A DNA stretch of 64,000 nucleotides from Lutjanus erythropterus (lineage: Eukaryota; Chordata; Actinopteri; Lutjaniformes; Lutjanidae). Shown piece by piece: positions 33,801 through 45,316 of the stretch (the stretch's first letter is position 1; every line of letters starts with the position of its first letter). Position numbers and translations under genes: made by a program. The stretch is taken from NCBI GenBank assembly GCA_020091685.1, contig CM034612.1:24631158-24695157 (forward strand). Reading direction: 5' to 3'. The notes beneath the pieces are model-generated. The model ran no database searches, was not told where the DNA came from, and saw only the letters and a list, made by a program, of their open reading frames with translations.

Positions 33801-35296
33801 TTAACTGTCTCCCAACTATATAGAAACAAGACTGGCTTAAGCTAATCACATTAGTTGTGAACATAGACACAAACTTGCTCATCTGCAGAGGGAGAACTGA
33901 GGGACGCCGCAGTGTCAGCGCTCATATTATCTCTGGACATTTTTTCACCCTCCATCCTCATTAGTAAAGTGATGTGATTTTTCTGAGGTTATACTACTCT
34001 AGCTGTTTTATTAGTTACTCAGTCATTACATCCACATTACTGATGATTATTTATCAAAAAGGTCACTGTGTTAATATCTTGTGAAAGCACCAATAGTCAC
34101 CCCTATAATAATATCAAGGAATTTGGCAAAAAAAAATTGTAATATTTGATTTTGTCCATATCACTCCACCTTTTGTAACCTTGAGAAAGGTGATGCCAAA
34201 AGGAGTACCAGGTACTATCCTAACTCCTTTTTTAACGTCTACCTACCAAATCTTTTTTGCAAATAGTTAAAGTAACTACAAGAAGATGAGTATTTGCCTT
34301 TTTACTGATCAACAAGATCATTGATCTAGAGAAGTGTGACAACTACAAAAACACACAGTAGTGTAACAAAAGTGATTGGCTACAGCTGAAATAATCTGAT
34401 GTCTGTTGTTTTAACCAGCCACAGTTGGCTCTAAATGAGAAGCTGCTACCTCCATGTTTTCCATTCATCTTTGCTGATAAAACAGAGCTGAGGAGAGATA
34501 AAAGCTTTGACAAGGTTTGTTAGCGGTGGAACTTCTGGGTATTTTGCCAACTGGGAACTAGATCCAAAATGGAACCAGCTTTTGGAATCCATCCCTACGT
34601 CTCACTCACAAATTCCAAAACTTCCATTTCCGAGCCAGCATTGAAGGGACACTGACAGAGGATCAAGTTGTCCCAAAACTCCACCAATGACGGCCAAGAG
34701 GGCGGATCAGAGCAGAACAGGGTGTCATACATTTGTCCAGGATCAATTTATAGTACAATGAAGTTTCAGTTGTGGAGTTAGAACTCTCACCTTGGCGTTG
34801 GACTTCTTCTGAATGCCTTCATAGCTCGCTCCTTCCTCTGTCTGGGGAACTCGAGCGGCCTTCCCATCAGCGATGAGCTGCACCGACTCCACCTGTGCCA
34901 GAACACAGTGTGAGTGTGACACCTCAGTCTGTGGTGTGTGTCTGTGACACTTATGTCAATATGTTGCTAAAAATCTCAAAAGACAGCGAAGGCTGAGTGG
35001 GAACTGGGCATCATGGGAAAGAGACTGAAGATATGGGCTTTTTACTTGGCGGATTACTCAATTTGAAAGTTTCGTTATAAATGCAAGCTAATTATCTTCA
35101 CTGCGTGATCTAAACTGGTGGTTACCATGGCCTTGATGCCCTCTGGGAAGAGGAAGCGGTTGTAGAGCGTGTCCACGGTGTCGTTGGGCTCCACAGCACA
35201 CTCCCTCTGCAGCAGGATTGGTCCAGTGTCCAGTCCGTCATCAGCCCAGAACACTGTGAAGCCAGCTTTCTTATCACCGTGGATCAGGGTCCTGGA

Positions 35297-35361
<65 letters not shown>

Positions 35362-38300
35362 TCACAGTTCTGGAGCGGTGCCATAACACATCTATTTTTA
35401 GAGCTGATAAAGGACATAAAGTTGACCATAAACCTGAGAAAATGGAGCAGACTCAGATAAAGAGAAGATAGAAGATAAAAGATAATTGCACCTGGAAGAA
35501 TGAGACTGAGGCAATCAGTCTGTTGATAAGACTGTGAAACAAACAAGCTGTCAACCAAATTCTATTAAGACTAATTGCAAGCAATTTTAGCATATGTTAT
35601 CTTACTAAATTCATATTATACAGTATTTAAGATACCTCTGTTGTGATTAGAATATGATTAGTAAGTTTTATCAAACCTCCAAACAATAGTTAGCCCAGTG
35701 ACAAACAGATGACATGTCCAGCGTGTACCCTGTCTTTTGCCAAATGCATGATGGGATAGGCTCCAGGCCCACACTACCGTAAAAAGGATTTAGCAGTTTA
35801 GAAACTGGACAGATGGAGCCTTTAACAAAATATTCAAATAAACAAATTCAGCACAATTTAGTTCTCACTGTCTGAAACATTAAAAGCAGACTCATTTTAA
35901 ACTGTGGCTACTTTAAAGGGGAAATATATAGTTAACTGCAGGTGTAAAAATGAGTACTGCAGTCTAATAGTGAGTTGGAGTCATAGACAAGTTGATCAGC
36001 TGATGGTTGTCTGTCAATGTAAAGTTAAGTCTGTCATCCTGGAAACAAAAGCCCACTGCTCTGAAAAAACACACTCTGGACTTTGAGTTAAGCAACTGCC
36101 TGTCTCACTGCTGCCAAACTCCATTAACATATGACTCAATTTAACCATTATAAGCATCTATGCCTTCTGAAGAATGACTAATGATTTCTCACAACTCATA
36201 AAAAGATATTTACTCATTTGGCAAACATTCGGCATTAATTTGAACTCTAATTAACGTGAAACAGGGAAACAAAAACAGTTATTAAAGCCCGGAAGAGACA
36301 TTTCAAAGGGGGACACTGCAGCTACAGCATTCACGTCAGTTCTCTGGTAATATATCATGGTCATTTTATGATTTATGCCAGTGTAAATATTACAGATTTC
36401 TCCTTTAAACTCAAATTTAACATAATCCAAATTAAAACTATTTTTCACAACACGATTGTTGGGTATCTTAAAACTGGAGTTCAGACAAGCAAAGACTTAA
36501 GAGATATTCTGAATTTGAATTACTAGAGATGTTCCAGTTCCATTTTTTCCTTCCTGATCTGATGTCTGCATGTATAAGTTTCCATAGTCAAACTACTGAA
36601 CTAACCACCTCTAACATTTACAAAAGTAGCTGGGGTTCAAATCTACATGTAAAAGTCACTGTCTTTGAAGAAAAGATAGTACAAGCTGTGTTTCTACAGT
36701 TGGAAACACACAGAAGCTTTTCATTTACACACAGTGATAACATGAATGAGAGATTGTAAGGGTGGAGAACAGACAGACTAGCAGGCGGGATAGATAAGAA
36801 AACCAGCTTGCCAGGAGGTTGGGGTCAAACAGAACTGGTTTAAACCTCCTGCTGGACAGACAGATAGCAGTAAACCCTCCTCTACATCTACTCTGACCTA
36901 GAAAACACAGAGGATCAGGACCTCTGAACTTGTAGCCCTTTAGTTGTACTGCTTTATGTTCATATCTGACAAATATAGAAACAATAGAGCTCAACAGTGA
37001 CTGTCAACTTTCTCAGCAACTCCAGTTCCAGAAGTGAATTTCCCATTTAATTTACTCCACTGATGTTTGTCAGTTTTAAAGCTGGAACCAAACCAACTAA
37101 CTGCAAGATGAATCGTAACCGTAAAATATTTGATTCTGTACAAACATAAGATTGGAGATGGATAAAAAAGCAATTTGTACATAATTATTTTTAAGAGTGA
37201 AGGAACTACTCATCCCATAAACCACTGCAAATGATACAGCTCCTTTCTAAATGTAACTTTTGTCATTATTATAGTGTTTGTGCTGTTAATAACATTGTTG
37301 TTATAGCTTGTAGACTGTTATACATTTATATCTAAATTACATAAATGATATTCACTGATGTGTAATGTTATTATTAGTATGATTCATGTTAGCTTCCTAA
37401 CTAGTAAGCCTGCTAGCAGAACTACCCCTTCATGGGGGCGGTAAACATTGCTGTGGTCATAGCGAGCTCCACCAATCAGAGACGCTGCTGTTACACTTCA
37501 GAATCGTGAGCACTGTAGTACTTCTTGACATCACGAATAAAACATATGTTTCTTAAAACCTGGTTGATATTCAACTGACATGGCTTCTACAGGAGCACAT
37601 ACCATCATTTGACAATCTAAGTCAGTTGTCAATCTACAACATTAAGTCTAATAATCTAAATCCTATATTCAGAATATGAATGGGATTTTCACTTCTGAAA
37701 CCTCACTTGCTTAACAATGACACAAAAATGACTATCTTCTTAAAGCAGTCATTAGTGGTTACATGTGGCTGTGTTGTGGCAGTGACAACTACACAATGAT
37801 ACAGAGAAAGGTCTATTAATTCTGTTAATGAGCTGTAATTACTGCTGCAATTAAATTAAGAAATAATGTGATGTGATACATTTCCCTGATTGAGTGCTCC
37901 AGTTTCTCATACAGTTCCCTGGCAGGCTGTCTTCTGCAGTTGTCAGTTAATGTTTTAAGTCTGTGTCATTTCTTTTGGCTAACTGCCACCATCTGTTCAC
38001 ACTCAGCAGAAAGTGTCTGTTGTCTTACTCACTTATTTACGGCTGCACAGTTGTGCCTAAACAAACAGTGCCAAGCTTGTTTGAGTGAAATGTGTTATCT
38101 GTCATTACTGTGAGGAAACGCTGGGGTTTTGTGGGTGGACTTGTGAGGTGAACGTCACTGTTGTCATCTTTTACTTCTGTGATTTTGCGTGGGCAGTGAG
38201 CCAAAAGCAAAGCAGTGATACCTTTTGTCTTGAGAGAAGATGTTAAGCCCTATGTTACCTGTAGGTGAAGGTACCATCAAACCGGTAACACACACGCCAA

Positions 38301-41300
38301 CAGGGATAGGACAGATACTTTTACTTACTGCAGGTCAGTTTACTTATCATCAGCTCAGCCTGTGAAATATCATCAACACTTGTTTGAGACTGAAATTTTT
38401 AACACAAGGACTTTAACAAACTTAATGTCCATGAGGAAGAAATGGACATTAAAGGGGCTGGTATCCCTCAGCAGAAGTTTTTGTTACTGTTTGAATATCC
38501 CCCTCCTCCCCACATCTTTCTGACCATTTCTGAAACTTTCTAAAACCAACAATGCAGCATTCTCAAAGGTGACAAAGTAAGCTGGGTTTTAACTTCTCTC
38601 AAGCTCAAGACAATCGGTCTCTTCCTCTACCCATACGGTTCTGTGGTTGATTCGTTGTGTTCTTTTCCTTTGTTCCGGTTCTGGCAATACCCTGCCAGAA
38701 CTTCCTGTAATTGGTCTGAAAGCTTGAGGCATCCAAACAAATGCTTTCACGCTAAAAATGAACTGAGCCACGGTTCAATTTGGCCATGGTTCAGCTGCTT
38801 TGTGCAGACCAAGAATCGCGGAAGGTTTCACACCTGTAATTTTGGTTTAGTTCAAACTGAGAAGGTCCCAGTGTTCGGACCATATGAGGTACAAGACTGT
38901 CTCGATGCATTCTTCAATACTGTACTGAAAGCAGACACAGATTTGAAAAGTGTGATCCGTGTTTCTCACCAGTTGATGGCAGAGGCTCCTCTGTGCAGTG
39001 GCAGGATGGAGGGGTGGTAGATGATAGAGCCGTGCTTGGGGTTATCAATGACGTTCATGGGGATGAACTGGGAGCAGAAGGGCATGACGTTGAGCTCGGC
39101 GCCAACCGCCTTGTAGGCGTCCACCACCTCCGGGATGGGCTTGCCCTTGACACGCCACCGAGGGAACTTGAACACAGGTGTGCCGTCCTTCTCCGCTGCC
39201 ACCGCTGAAGGAGAAAAGCAGGGTTTACTGATCCAGTCCAGAGAGCAGTTAAACTTCGCACTGGACTGCGATATCTTTGCTGGGTCTAAAAAGGTCTTCA
39301 TCTTTACACCACATCTGCAACTTAGTTGTGTTTAAAAAGGTAATAAACTCGGCATAGGCAACAACTCTATGGCAACTCTGAGTGGACGCTCTACTTCTAA
39401 TACATGCTTTTAAATCAAGATGTTACGATGGAAGAGTAAACAGTGGTCAGTGACTGTCAGCCATCGCAATGGACAATGGCATCATCCATCAGCCTAATTT
39501 ATTAGTCTAAGTCTCCTTTCTGATCTCTTGTAGAGACTTGAAACCAACACATTTCAGCCTCTTTCTTGAATTGATCAAAATTGCAATGCATCTGTAAGAA
39601 AGGGCCTTTTCTGAAACTCTCTGTGTGACCGTGTATGAACTTGGACAGTCAGGTGTAGAGGAGTGCCCTTTTAAATGCAAGGAACGACCAAATGCATGTT
39701 ACCATCTCCACAAGGTTCATCCATGCTTACTGGCTGGCTTCTAAGCCACACTTGTCAACACTGTGACTTGTGAATGCAATGCTTTTTGGTTTGTTTTCTA
39801 TTGTCCGTCCATTTGTGGTGTCCTTCACAGGGATGGGCTGATGGACCATCACAGTGCTCAAGAGTCATCGACCACTGGGCCATCTAACATCATAACATCA
39901 CGATTTATAAGTCTGTCTGTATTTGAGGTAGTGTGTCCCCTCAGAGCTGCCATAGAGTTGCTACCTAAGCTGTGGGAGAGAAAATATAAAGAAGCTGTTG
40001 CTGCTGTTTATTGCACAACATCTCCATGTCCTGTTTGCTATTTTATTATTAAACTCAACTAACTTGCAGATGTGGTGCTGAGTCAGAACCAGTTCTACCT
40101 GCTGCACCACCATGCACACAGCTTCTTCAGTTCAATCCTTAAGCTGGCACACCTTTGCCAAAATACATCACTGAGGTCATATGAAACCAACTGTACCTCT
40201 ACCAGAACATGCAAACAAAGGCCTGTCTACATCTGAGGACTAAGGTTGGGGTGCCAGGGGGAGGAGGTCTAGTGCCAATTTGTGTAAGGCTGTCAGGATT
40301 ATGGAATTTTAGTTGACAATAATTATTACACAACTAACTGCGATTAATGGTTTTTCATTCTGTTAATTTATACCACTATTATAAGCCTGATACATTTCTG
40401 TTTGCCATTTAGGTTTGTTAACAGGACAGCATAACACAGATAGAGGGCTTTTACATCTGGGCTCTGGGCCCTGATCTGAGCATTCCTGACCCCAAAGTCC
40501 AGTTTGTTTGAATTATGTCAACTCTGTATAATTTGTTCCTTGCCCAGGCCCAACTGAAAAGGTTTTCTCGTTTGTGGGTCATGTGTACTTCGGTACAGTT
40601 TGCATCTGATGTGAAAACTACCCGTACAAACCCAAGGAAGAGGACTACTGTTCTTGATCTTGTGATTAGCAGGCTGTGTGGGTGATGATACAAGTGTACT
40701 CAGGTAAAGAATAACAGGGATGCACAATAAATATTGGGCCAAATAATTTATTAACCAATATTGGCCTATCCAGTGTTTTGCAGTAACACATTACTCAGTT
40801 TAAAAAGGTTATATAAACTTTAAAAATACAATTTCCAAAACAGAAATTGAATTACAGTTACTAATCAAAGCAACTCTGACTTAATTTTTGACCTTGGTAG
40901 GCTATGGCAATCGCTTTCAGGCATGGTATGAAGCAATTAAAACTATCAGATTTACTTCCTCGTTATACAACCCACTGAATATGCACAGTAGTGTTTCCCC
41001 CCTTGCCCCTGCTCACAAGTTCCTGCCTGGCCCACAGACTATACATAGTGATGACATCACAGACTTTCAAATTGCTTTTTTCTCTGCAAGGAAAGTTTTA
41101 CAAATATAGAAACTCCATGGATCAAAAGTTCATATATAAATATAAATACATTTCTACTGTAGAACTTACCCGAGCTACCTAAAATAAAATAAAATAAAAT
41201 AAAATATAAAATATGTATTTTTAATTTTGGGTTGAACTGACCCTTTAAAGTTTACTCACTTCATTGGGTGAAAGCACTCTGTAACCTTGCACTTGCTGAA

Positions 41301-44300
41301 GGGCTGCAGAATAAAATTCAAAACTTGACTGGGCGCCGCCACAGCAGGAATATGTTTAGGACTATTAATAATAAGAGAGGTGAGTTGAATATTGTCTGCA
41401 AACACTCAGACGAAAGGAGGATGACAGGCAGAGGTCAAGAGACAGCTGATAGCCAATGATGCTGATGCTTCCTGGAAATGTTGCATCACACCTCCGAGCT
41501 GCATCCCCGGGCCACACAGGGCCTCCCCCAACACAGACAATGGAGCCACTATCCCGCAGCTAACGCAGGATAAAGGCCTGTCTTTGTCCAGGAGCAGAGC
41601 AGAGTCAACACGCATCTACCTCAGCCGCAGCACAGGCCTCTGATGACCCAGAGAAGACCCAGGATACAGGACCATCAGAGGCCGTCACAGCCAAGATTTC
41701 CTGTCTCATTGTCTCAGGACAAACAAACCCCACACAAAACCTTTACTCTATAGCATTTTGATGTTTTTTCTCATTGTCCAATTGTGAGTGAACCAGGTGT
41801 CAGAGCCATTTATACACAAAGGATAATACACATTGTAAAATATCCATTATTTAACTTGCTTAGGTTAACTAGGTTTGGTTCAGCACCAATCAGCAGGCAG
41901 ACACAGTTAGCAACTAGCTGATGAACATAACATAGCATTTTAGCCGCCCCATATTTCCCTCAGGAGCTGGAGGAGGAGGAGACCAAAAACTGAACTAAAA
42001 GGAGAATGAATTCTGGGCTTACATTTATCTGGTGGCCAGAAACACAACTCCAGACAACTGGACACAACTCCAGATGTGCACATAAGCATGTTTGCTAACC
42101 CACAGGTAATAATATAGGTAATAACATGTCAGTGTTGTGTTTAATGTTGTGTTCTGCTTCCCCCAGTTGGCCAAAAATATCAAATAACCTACATGAATAC
42201 TTCAACTAAAGAAGCCAAAGATGTCAAATGTAGTTAATTAATCTGAATAAAGGGGTCTTAACTTTCATTCAAATCACGAATAAGTATGATGCACGAATAT
42301 TATTTTATTATTACAACTGGTGTGTACTTTATGTTAGCGTTATTTTACAAGTCAGTGGATGTAAGCTATTCTGTCAGGTTTTACTATTTGTATTTATCAA
42401 TTTGCTCTGTCCTGTTTTCTAAATAAACTACACTAAATTAAGATTAAAGATCAAAGTAAGTGCTCTCCTCCCCTAGAAAGAGTTTTGACAACCTGTCAAC
42501 ATGACTTGACAAGGACTTTAAGAAATGGCTGTGCATGAGTCCAGAGTACAGTTTGTTCTGCTCTGTTATCCAAGTATGAGGAACTGTTGGCTGTGAGATG
42601 CCAAGATTTATTCCCTTATACTCATAAAACATGGTTTTATGTTGTTTCCAGGAGTTGGTGTTGACTGTGTTTCTGAAATCCTGCAGAAAGCACCAGTTTT
42701 TTGACAGAGAGAGAGGGGTTTGTGTTATCAGGCTCAAATGACACCAACTGAACCGAACTGAAGAAGTAAACACTTCAGAGATCAAATCAGCCACTTCACA
42801 ATGATTCTTAGGTACATAGTAACGGAGGAGCAGGCAGACAGTAATGTGCACACAGTCTGAGAAAGACTGAACCAACAGGAAGAACAGAAGGGAGTAGACT
42901 CACCCAGGGGATCGGCCTTGCCATCCTTGTCGGGGACTGTGAACACACCCACCACCTTGTGACCCTGCTTCCTCAGGTTGCTGTACACCTCCTGGCCGAA
43001 CAGGCTCTGCCCGATTATAGCTAGTTTGAGTTTGTTCTGGTAATAATGCTGTAACGAGAGCAAACACAGACACGTTAGTTTCTTAGCCTCGGTCTTTGCA
43101 AAATCCACGACCCCAGTTTGTAAGTCAAGCTTTCTGTCAAAGATTTGTTTTCCCAAGAGAAAGCAGAGATAACCCTGATGACATCACTATGACATTGTCC
43201 GGGTTCTTTTCTTAGACTTTGCAGTACATTATTATTTACAGGTTGAGCAGTGCTTCCTTCACTAGGACGAGTTTGGCATATAAAATCAATTAAGTGCACC
43301 GTTAATACATTCCAAAAAAATGGTATGTTGTGTAAAACATATATAAAAACAGAATGCAAAGATCTGCAAAAAAATGTCTCATTTTGTCTAAAACTCAAAG
43401 ATATTCAGTTTGGATTGTTAATAAGGGCAGAAAAGCTGGAAATCTCAATATTTTAGAGGCTGAAAACAGCATCTTCTGCCATTTTGCATGAAGAATTACC
43501 TCGATTAATCGGTTAGGCAAGTGCAATCCCAGATTTACTTGCCCAACATGACATTTTACTTGCCCCAGGCAAGTGGGCAATCCTTAAAACCTGTAGTTTT
43601 CAGTAATTTTTAATTCAGTAATTTCAGTAGTAATCCTCACATCTGAGACACTACAAACAGCTTGATAAATAATTATCATCATAAAGATTAGAAATGACTT
43701 TTTTCATCTCAACCAACTGATTAATTGATTGAACTGATTTTTTTCATAGACATATGTAAGAAACGTCTGCATGCAGAACTGCAATGATTAATCTATTAAT
43801 CACCAACTATTTTGATAATAGATTAATTGTTTTTGTTGTTTTTTGACAAAAAAGGTCAAAATGATCAGATTTAAGCTTCTTAAATGTGAATACTTTCTTG
43901 TTTCTATAGTTCTCTCTGATGGTAAACTAAATATCTTTGGGTTGTGTGTAAAACAAGACATTTGAGGACATCACTGATTGACATTTTTCATCATTTTCTG
44001 ACGTCATTTTTTAAAACAAACAACTGTTAACTGATTAATCTGGATTTATAGCTCATACATTAATCGGCTATGAAAATAATTGTCAATTGCAGCCCTATGA
44101 GTGTAAAAAAAAAGCATGAACTAAAAAGACCTAGTTGTGGGATTCAGTGGTTATTTAATCTTTAAAGGCAGCTCTGAGAAAAGCTATTGGCTGATAGAGA
44201 GCACAGCCCACATCCACAGACTGAGAAGTTACTTCTGACTGAAGCACGTGTGAAGGAAGCAGGTTTCAGGTTTCCCATGCTCAGTGTTCACTGTCAAGTG

Positions 44301-44929
44301 CATGAGGCACCGTGACAGGCTGCTGCACTGCATTTTGCAACGTGCTTCATAATGCATTCAAATCCAGCCATTCATTCAAAGCAGCTACCACCAGTAAGGT
44401 ATCAGAGGAAAAGACATGCATTCCATTTAGTTGTAAAACACCCCCAATAATGCTGAATGGGTGAGTAGACTGTCCTTATGTAGCTTCCCTCTGCAGGATC
44501 GGGACTAAGCCGCTGTCAGTGTGGAGCTCACAGGCTGATGCAACTCCTCCAGATCTTGTACAGTAAAGGCCAGCTGAGTTCAGTCAGAGCAGGCAGGCAG
44601 GAGAAGGGCAGAGGGGGAGACAGAGGCGAGCAACGTGGCAAACTGGTTCTGCTATACACACCATCATCTGCTCTGTTCTGCTGTGCAGCAGCACAGTGGA
44701 GACCTGGATATGAACTATGACTGACTGAACCGCAATCAGAATGGAGCCTGACTCAGTCTTCTCCATGTCACCAACACCTGCCTGCCATGCGTGTTTTTCT
44801 GACCAATGAAACAGAGTATCAGAGGCGCTATTCATTCTGCGGTGCAACAAAAGCAGCAAAAACAACGTTACGGTTACTCACGGACGAGGTGGAGAATTTC
44901 CTTAAGACTTGACTCGCCGTCCACAACAT
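22062..44929 (-). CDS. aldh1l2: aldh1l2, mitochondrial 10-formyltetrahydrofolate dehydrogenase (complete, 23 coding exons)
   Basis: Oxidises 10-formyl-THF to THF and CO2 with NADP+ in mitochondria, producing NADPH. Exons from 5' to 3': 44882..44929, 42904..43048, 38970..39204, 35126..35291, 34791..34892, 31823..31912, 30685..30819, 30369..30494, 30147..30238, 28140..28287, 27881..28000, 27647..27774, 27128..27278, 26978..27048, 26341..26446, 26088..26175, 25839..25932, 25659..25758, 23994..24092, 23644..23809, 22965..23070, 22682..22881, 22062..22117. They total 2772 bp, i.e. 923 residues plus stop, the human ALDH1L2 length. The first exon, [16 protein letters not shown], is a basic mitochondrial presequence that distinguishes it from cytosolic ALDH1L1. 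Order: formyl-THF hydrolase, 4'-phosphopantetheine carrier, ALDH. All expected catalytic residues are present (H128, D164, S375, E694, C728). The last residues are [10 protein letters not shown]. Intron 8 has a GC donor; the others checked are GT-AG. Confidence 0.97.
23071..23643. other. aldh1l2 intron 20, nothing recognised
   Basis: No exon or clear repeat seen. Confidence 0.4.
24093..25658. other. aldh1l2 intron 18, nothing recognised
   Basis: 1.57 kb of AT-rich intron with no open frame matching a known protein and no clear repeat. Confidence 0.4.
26447..26977. repeat. aldh1l2 intron 14 with AATA-rich low-complexity tract
   Basis: From about 26515 to 26840 the sequence is nearly pure A/T with repeated 'aataaataa' words. 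The two copies of 'gatcacactgctgacca/t' near 26863 and 26923 form a short direct repeat. Confidence 0.6.
27815..27847. repeat. (TG)n microsatellite inside the 106-bp aldh1l2 intron 11
   Basis: 33 bp of TG on the plus strand, so the transcript carries a (CA)n tract. It occupies about a third of intron 11 (27775-27880). Confidence 0.9.
27881..30819 (-). CDS. aldh1l2: aldh1l2 exons 7-11: hydrolase C-terminus, carrier domain and linker
   Basis: Exons 7-8 finish the hydrolase C-terminal subdomain ([32 protein letters not shown]). Exon 9 encodes the acyl-carrier-like core, [13 protein letters not shown], whose Ser375 is the attachment site of the 4'-phosphopantetheine arm that carries the formyl group between active sites. 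Exons 10-11 continue the carrier helix ([27 protein letters not shown]) and enter the ALDH domain ([20 protein letters not shown]). The exon 8 donor is AGG|GCAAGT. Confidence 0.93.
28288..30146. other. aldh1l2 intron 9, AT-rich
   Basis: 1.86 kb. A stretch near 28795-28890 (atcacaatacatatcgtcacag ... tcacgatgttcaatacattg) resembles the ends of a small DNA element but could not be bounded. No exon recognised. Confidence 0.4.
31490..31740. repeat. 'GGGATAGTTCA...CTCACCCTCATG' interspersed repeat, copy 1
   Basis: aaagggatagttcatctc, actcaccctcatgctgattgagg and gtccacaaaacactgctgg correspond, in inverted orientation, to 62030-62345. Short non-coding element in aldh1l2 intron 6 (30820-31822). Confidence 0.7.
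31823..44929 (-). CDS. aldh1l2: aldh1l2 exons 1-6: presequence and formyl-THF hydrolase domain
   Basis: Exons 1-6 encode residues 1-262. After the presequence, [16 protein letters not shown] opens the Rossmann-like formyltransferase fold. Exon 3 carries [18 protein letters not shown] with the catalytic His128 (His106 of ALDH1L1). Exon 4 carries [15 protein letters not shown] with the catalytic Asp164 (Asp142). Exon 6 ([14 protein letters not shown]) enters the C-terminal subdomain shared with methionyl-tRNA formyltransferase. Intron 5 (31913-34790) hosts an 820-bp fold-back element. Intron 3 ends in a (TG)31 tract directly before the exon 4 acceptor. Confidence 0.93.
32698..33522. mobile_element. 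Fold-back (long inverted repeat) element in aldh1l2 intron 5
   Basis: The left half starts ttaaagggatagtttgga and the right half ends taatccaaac. Inverted word pairs occur all along it: atccatagtcagtgtgtt / aatacactgactacagat; aagcaatgtactgctgtgg / ccacagcagtacattgctt; ccaaactccattaac / gccaatggagtttgg; gtgtgacttctgtgg / tcactgaagtcacac. The axis lies near 33123. It has no ORF, and a related copy lies at 58430-59032. Confidence 0.85.
35299..35360. repeat. (CA)31 microsatellite abutting the aldh1l2 exon 4 acceptor
   Basis: 62 uninterrupted bases of CA on the plus strand. In the aldh1l2 transcript this is (UG)31 followed by UCUCCAG and exon 4. The usual polypyrimidine tract is replaced by the UG repeat. 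Confidence 0.95.
35690..35830. repeat. SINE 3'-half fragment, copy 1
   Basis: Reads 'agcccagtgacaaacagatgac', 'tgatgggataggctccaggccc' and 'aggatttagcagtttagaaactgg', i.e. the 'GCTGGGATAGGCTCCAGC ... GGATAAGCGGTTTAGAAGATGGATGG' tail of a widespread fish repeat. It lies in aldh1l2 intron 3. Confidence 0.6.
35831..38969. other. aldh1l2 intron 3, bulk
   Basis: 3.1 kb with no exon recognised; only diffuse repeat-like text. Confidence 0.4.
39205..42903. other. aldh1l2 intron 2
   Basis: 3.7 kb. Contains an (AAAAT)n run at 41181-41205. No exon or RNA gene recognised; open frames here lack protein-like character. Confidence 0.4.
43306..43395. mobile_element. Terminal scrap of the Tc1-like family seen at 4131-4860
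   Basis: cattccaaaaaaatgg, ttgtgtaaaacatatataaaaacagaatgcaaagatctgcaaa matches the terminal text of that family (attccaaaaaagt ... aaatgcaaatgcaaag). It lies in aldh1l2 intron 1. Confidence 0.5.
43784..44098. repeat. 'TAGGGCTGCAAC' inverted-repeat element, copy 3 (aldh1l2 intron 1)
   Basis: Starts gaactgcaatgattaatc and ends caattgcagcccta. Inside: 'tctctctgatggtaaactaaatatctttggg', 'aagacatttgaggacatcac' and 'tttttcatcattttctgac', the reverse complement of the internal text of the same family elsewhere. Confidence 0.75.
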
Positions 44930-45240
44930 AATGGCGGTGTTTTGTATCTAGAAAATGTGCTAAAAATAAAAATAAATCCAAATTTTGCAATATTTGTCCG
45001 TCCTGCTGCTGAGGTATGTGCGCTGCCGGCCACACACACCTGCCTCCGTGTGTGTGAGTGTCAGTGTGTGTGACTGTGTGAGTCAGAGGAGTGGCCGCGG
45101 TATGTACTCACCACAGCCAGCTCATACTCGACAGCAGCAGACAGCAGAGGACGTGCTGCCTGGCTCTGTGCGTGCGCGCGCACGCCGTGCTTACTACTTC
45201 CTCGACCGCGCGGGCACGCGTGGGAATTCATAAAATTCAC
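44930..45240 (-). promoter_or_regulatory. aldh1l2: aldh1l2 promoter / CpG-rich 5' region
   Basis: GC- and CpG-rich between the start codon and 45240, including an alternating tgcgtgcgcgcgcacg stretch (about 45170-45185), then an abrupt change to AT-rich DNA. The transcription start is not determinable. The ATG context on the minus strand is accgccattATG. Confidence 0.55.
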
Positions 45241-45316
45241 TAGATTACTGTGCTGTCAGTTTAACAGCACTTTCAACTTCATAAAATGTTACCGTAGAAA
45301 TGCTGACTCATTGTTA

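Noticed and set aside
35075..35558. Long ORFs on both strands with His-Thr or Cys-Val runs
   Set aside because: They are read-through of the (CA)31 repeat; the only coding part is aldh1l2 exon 4.
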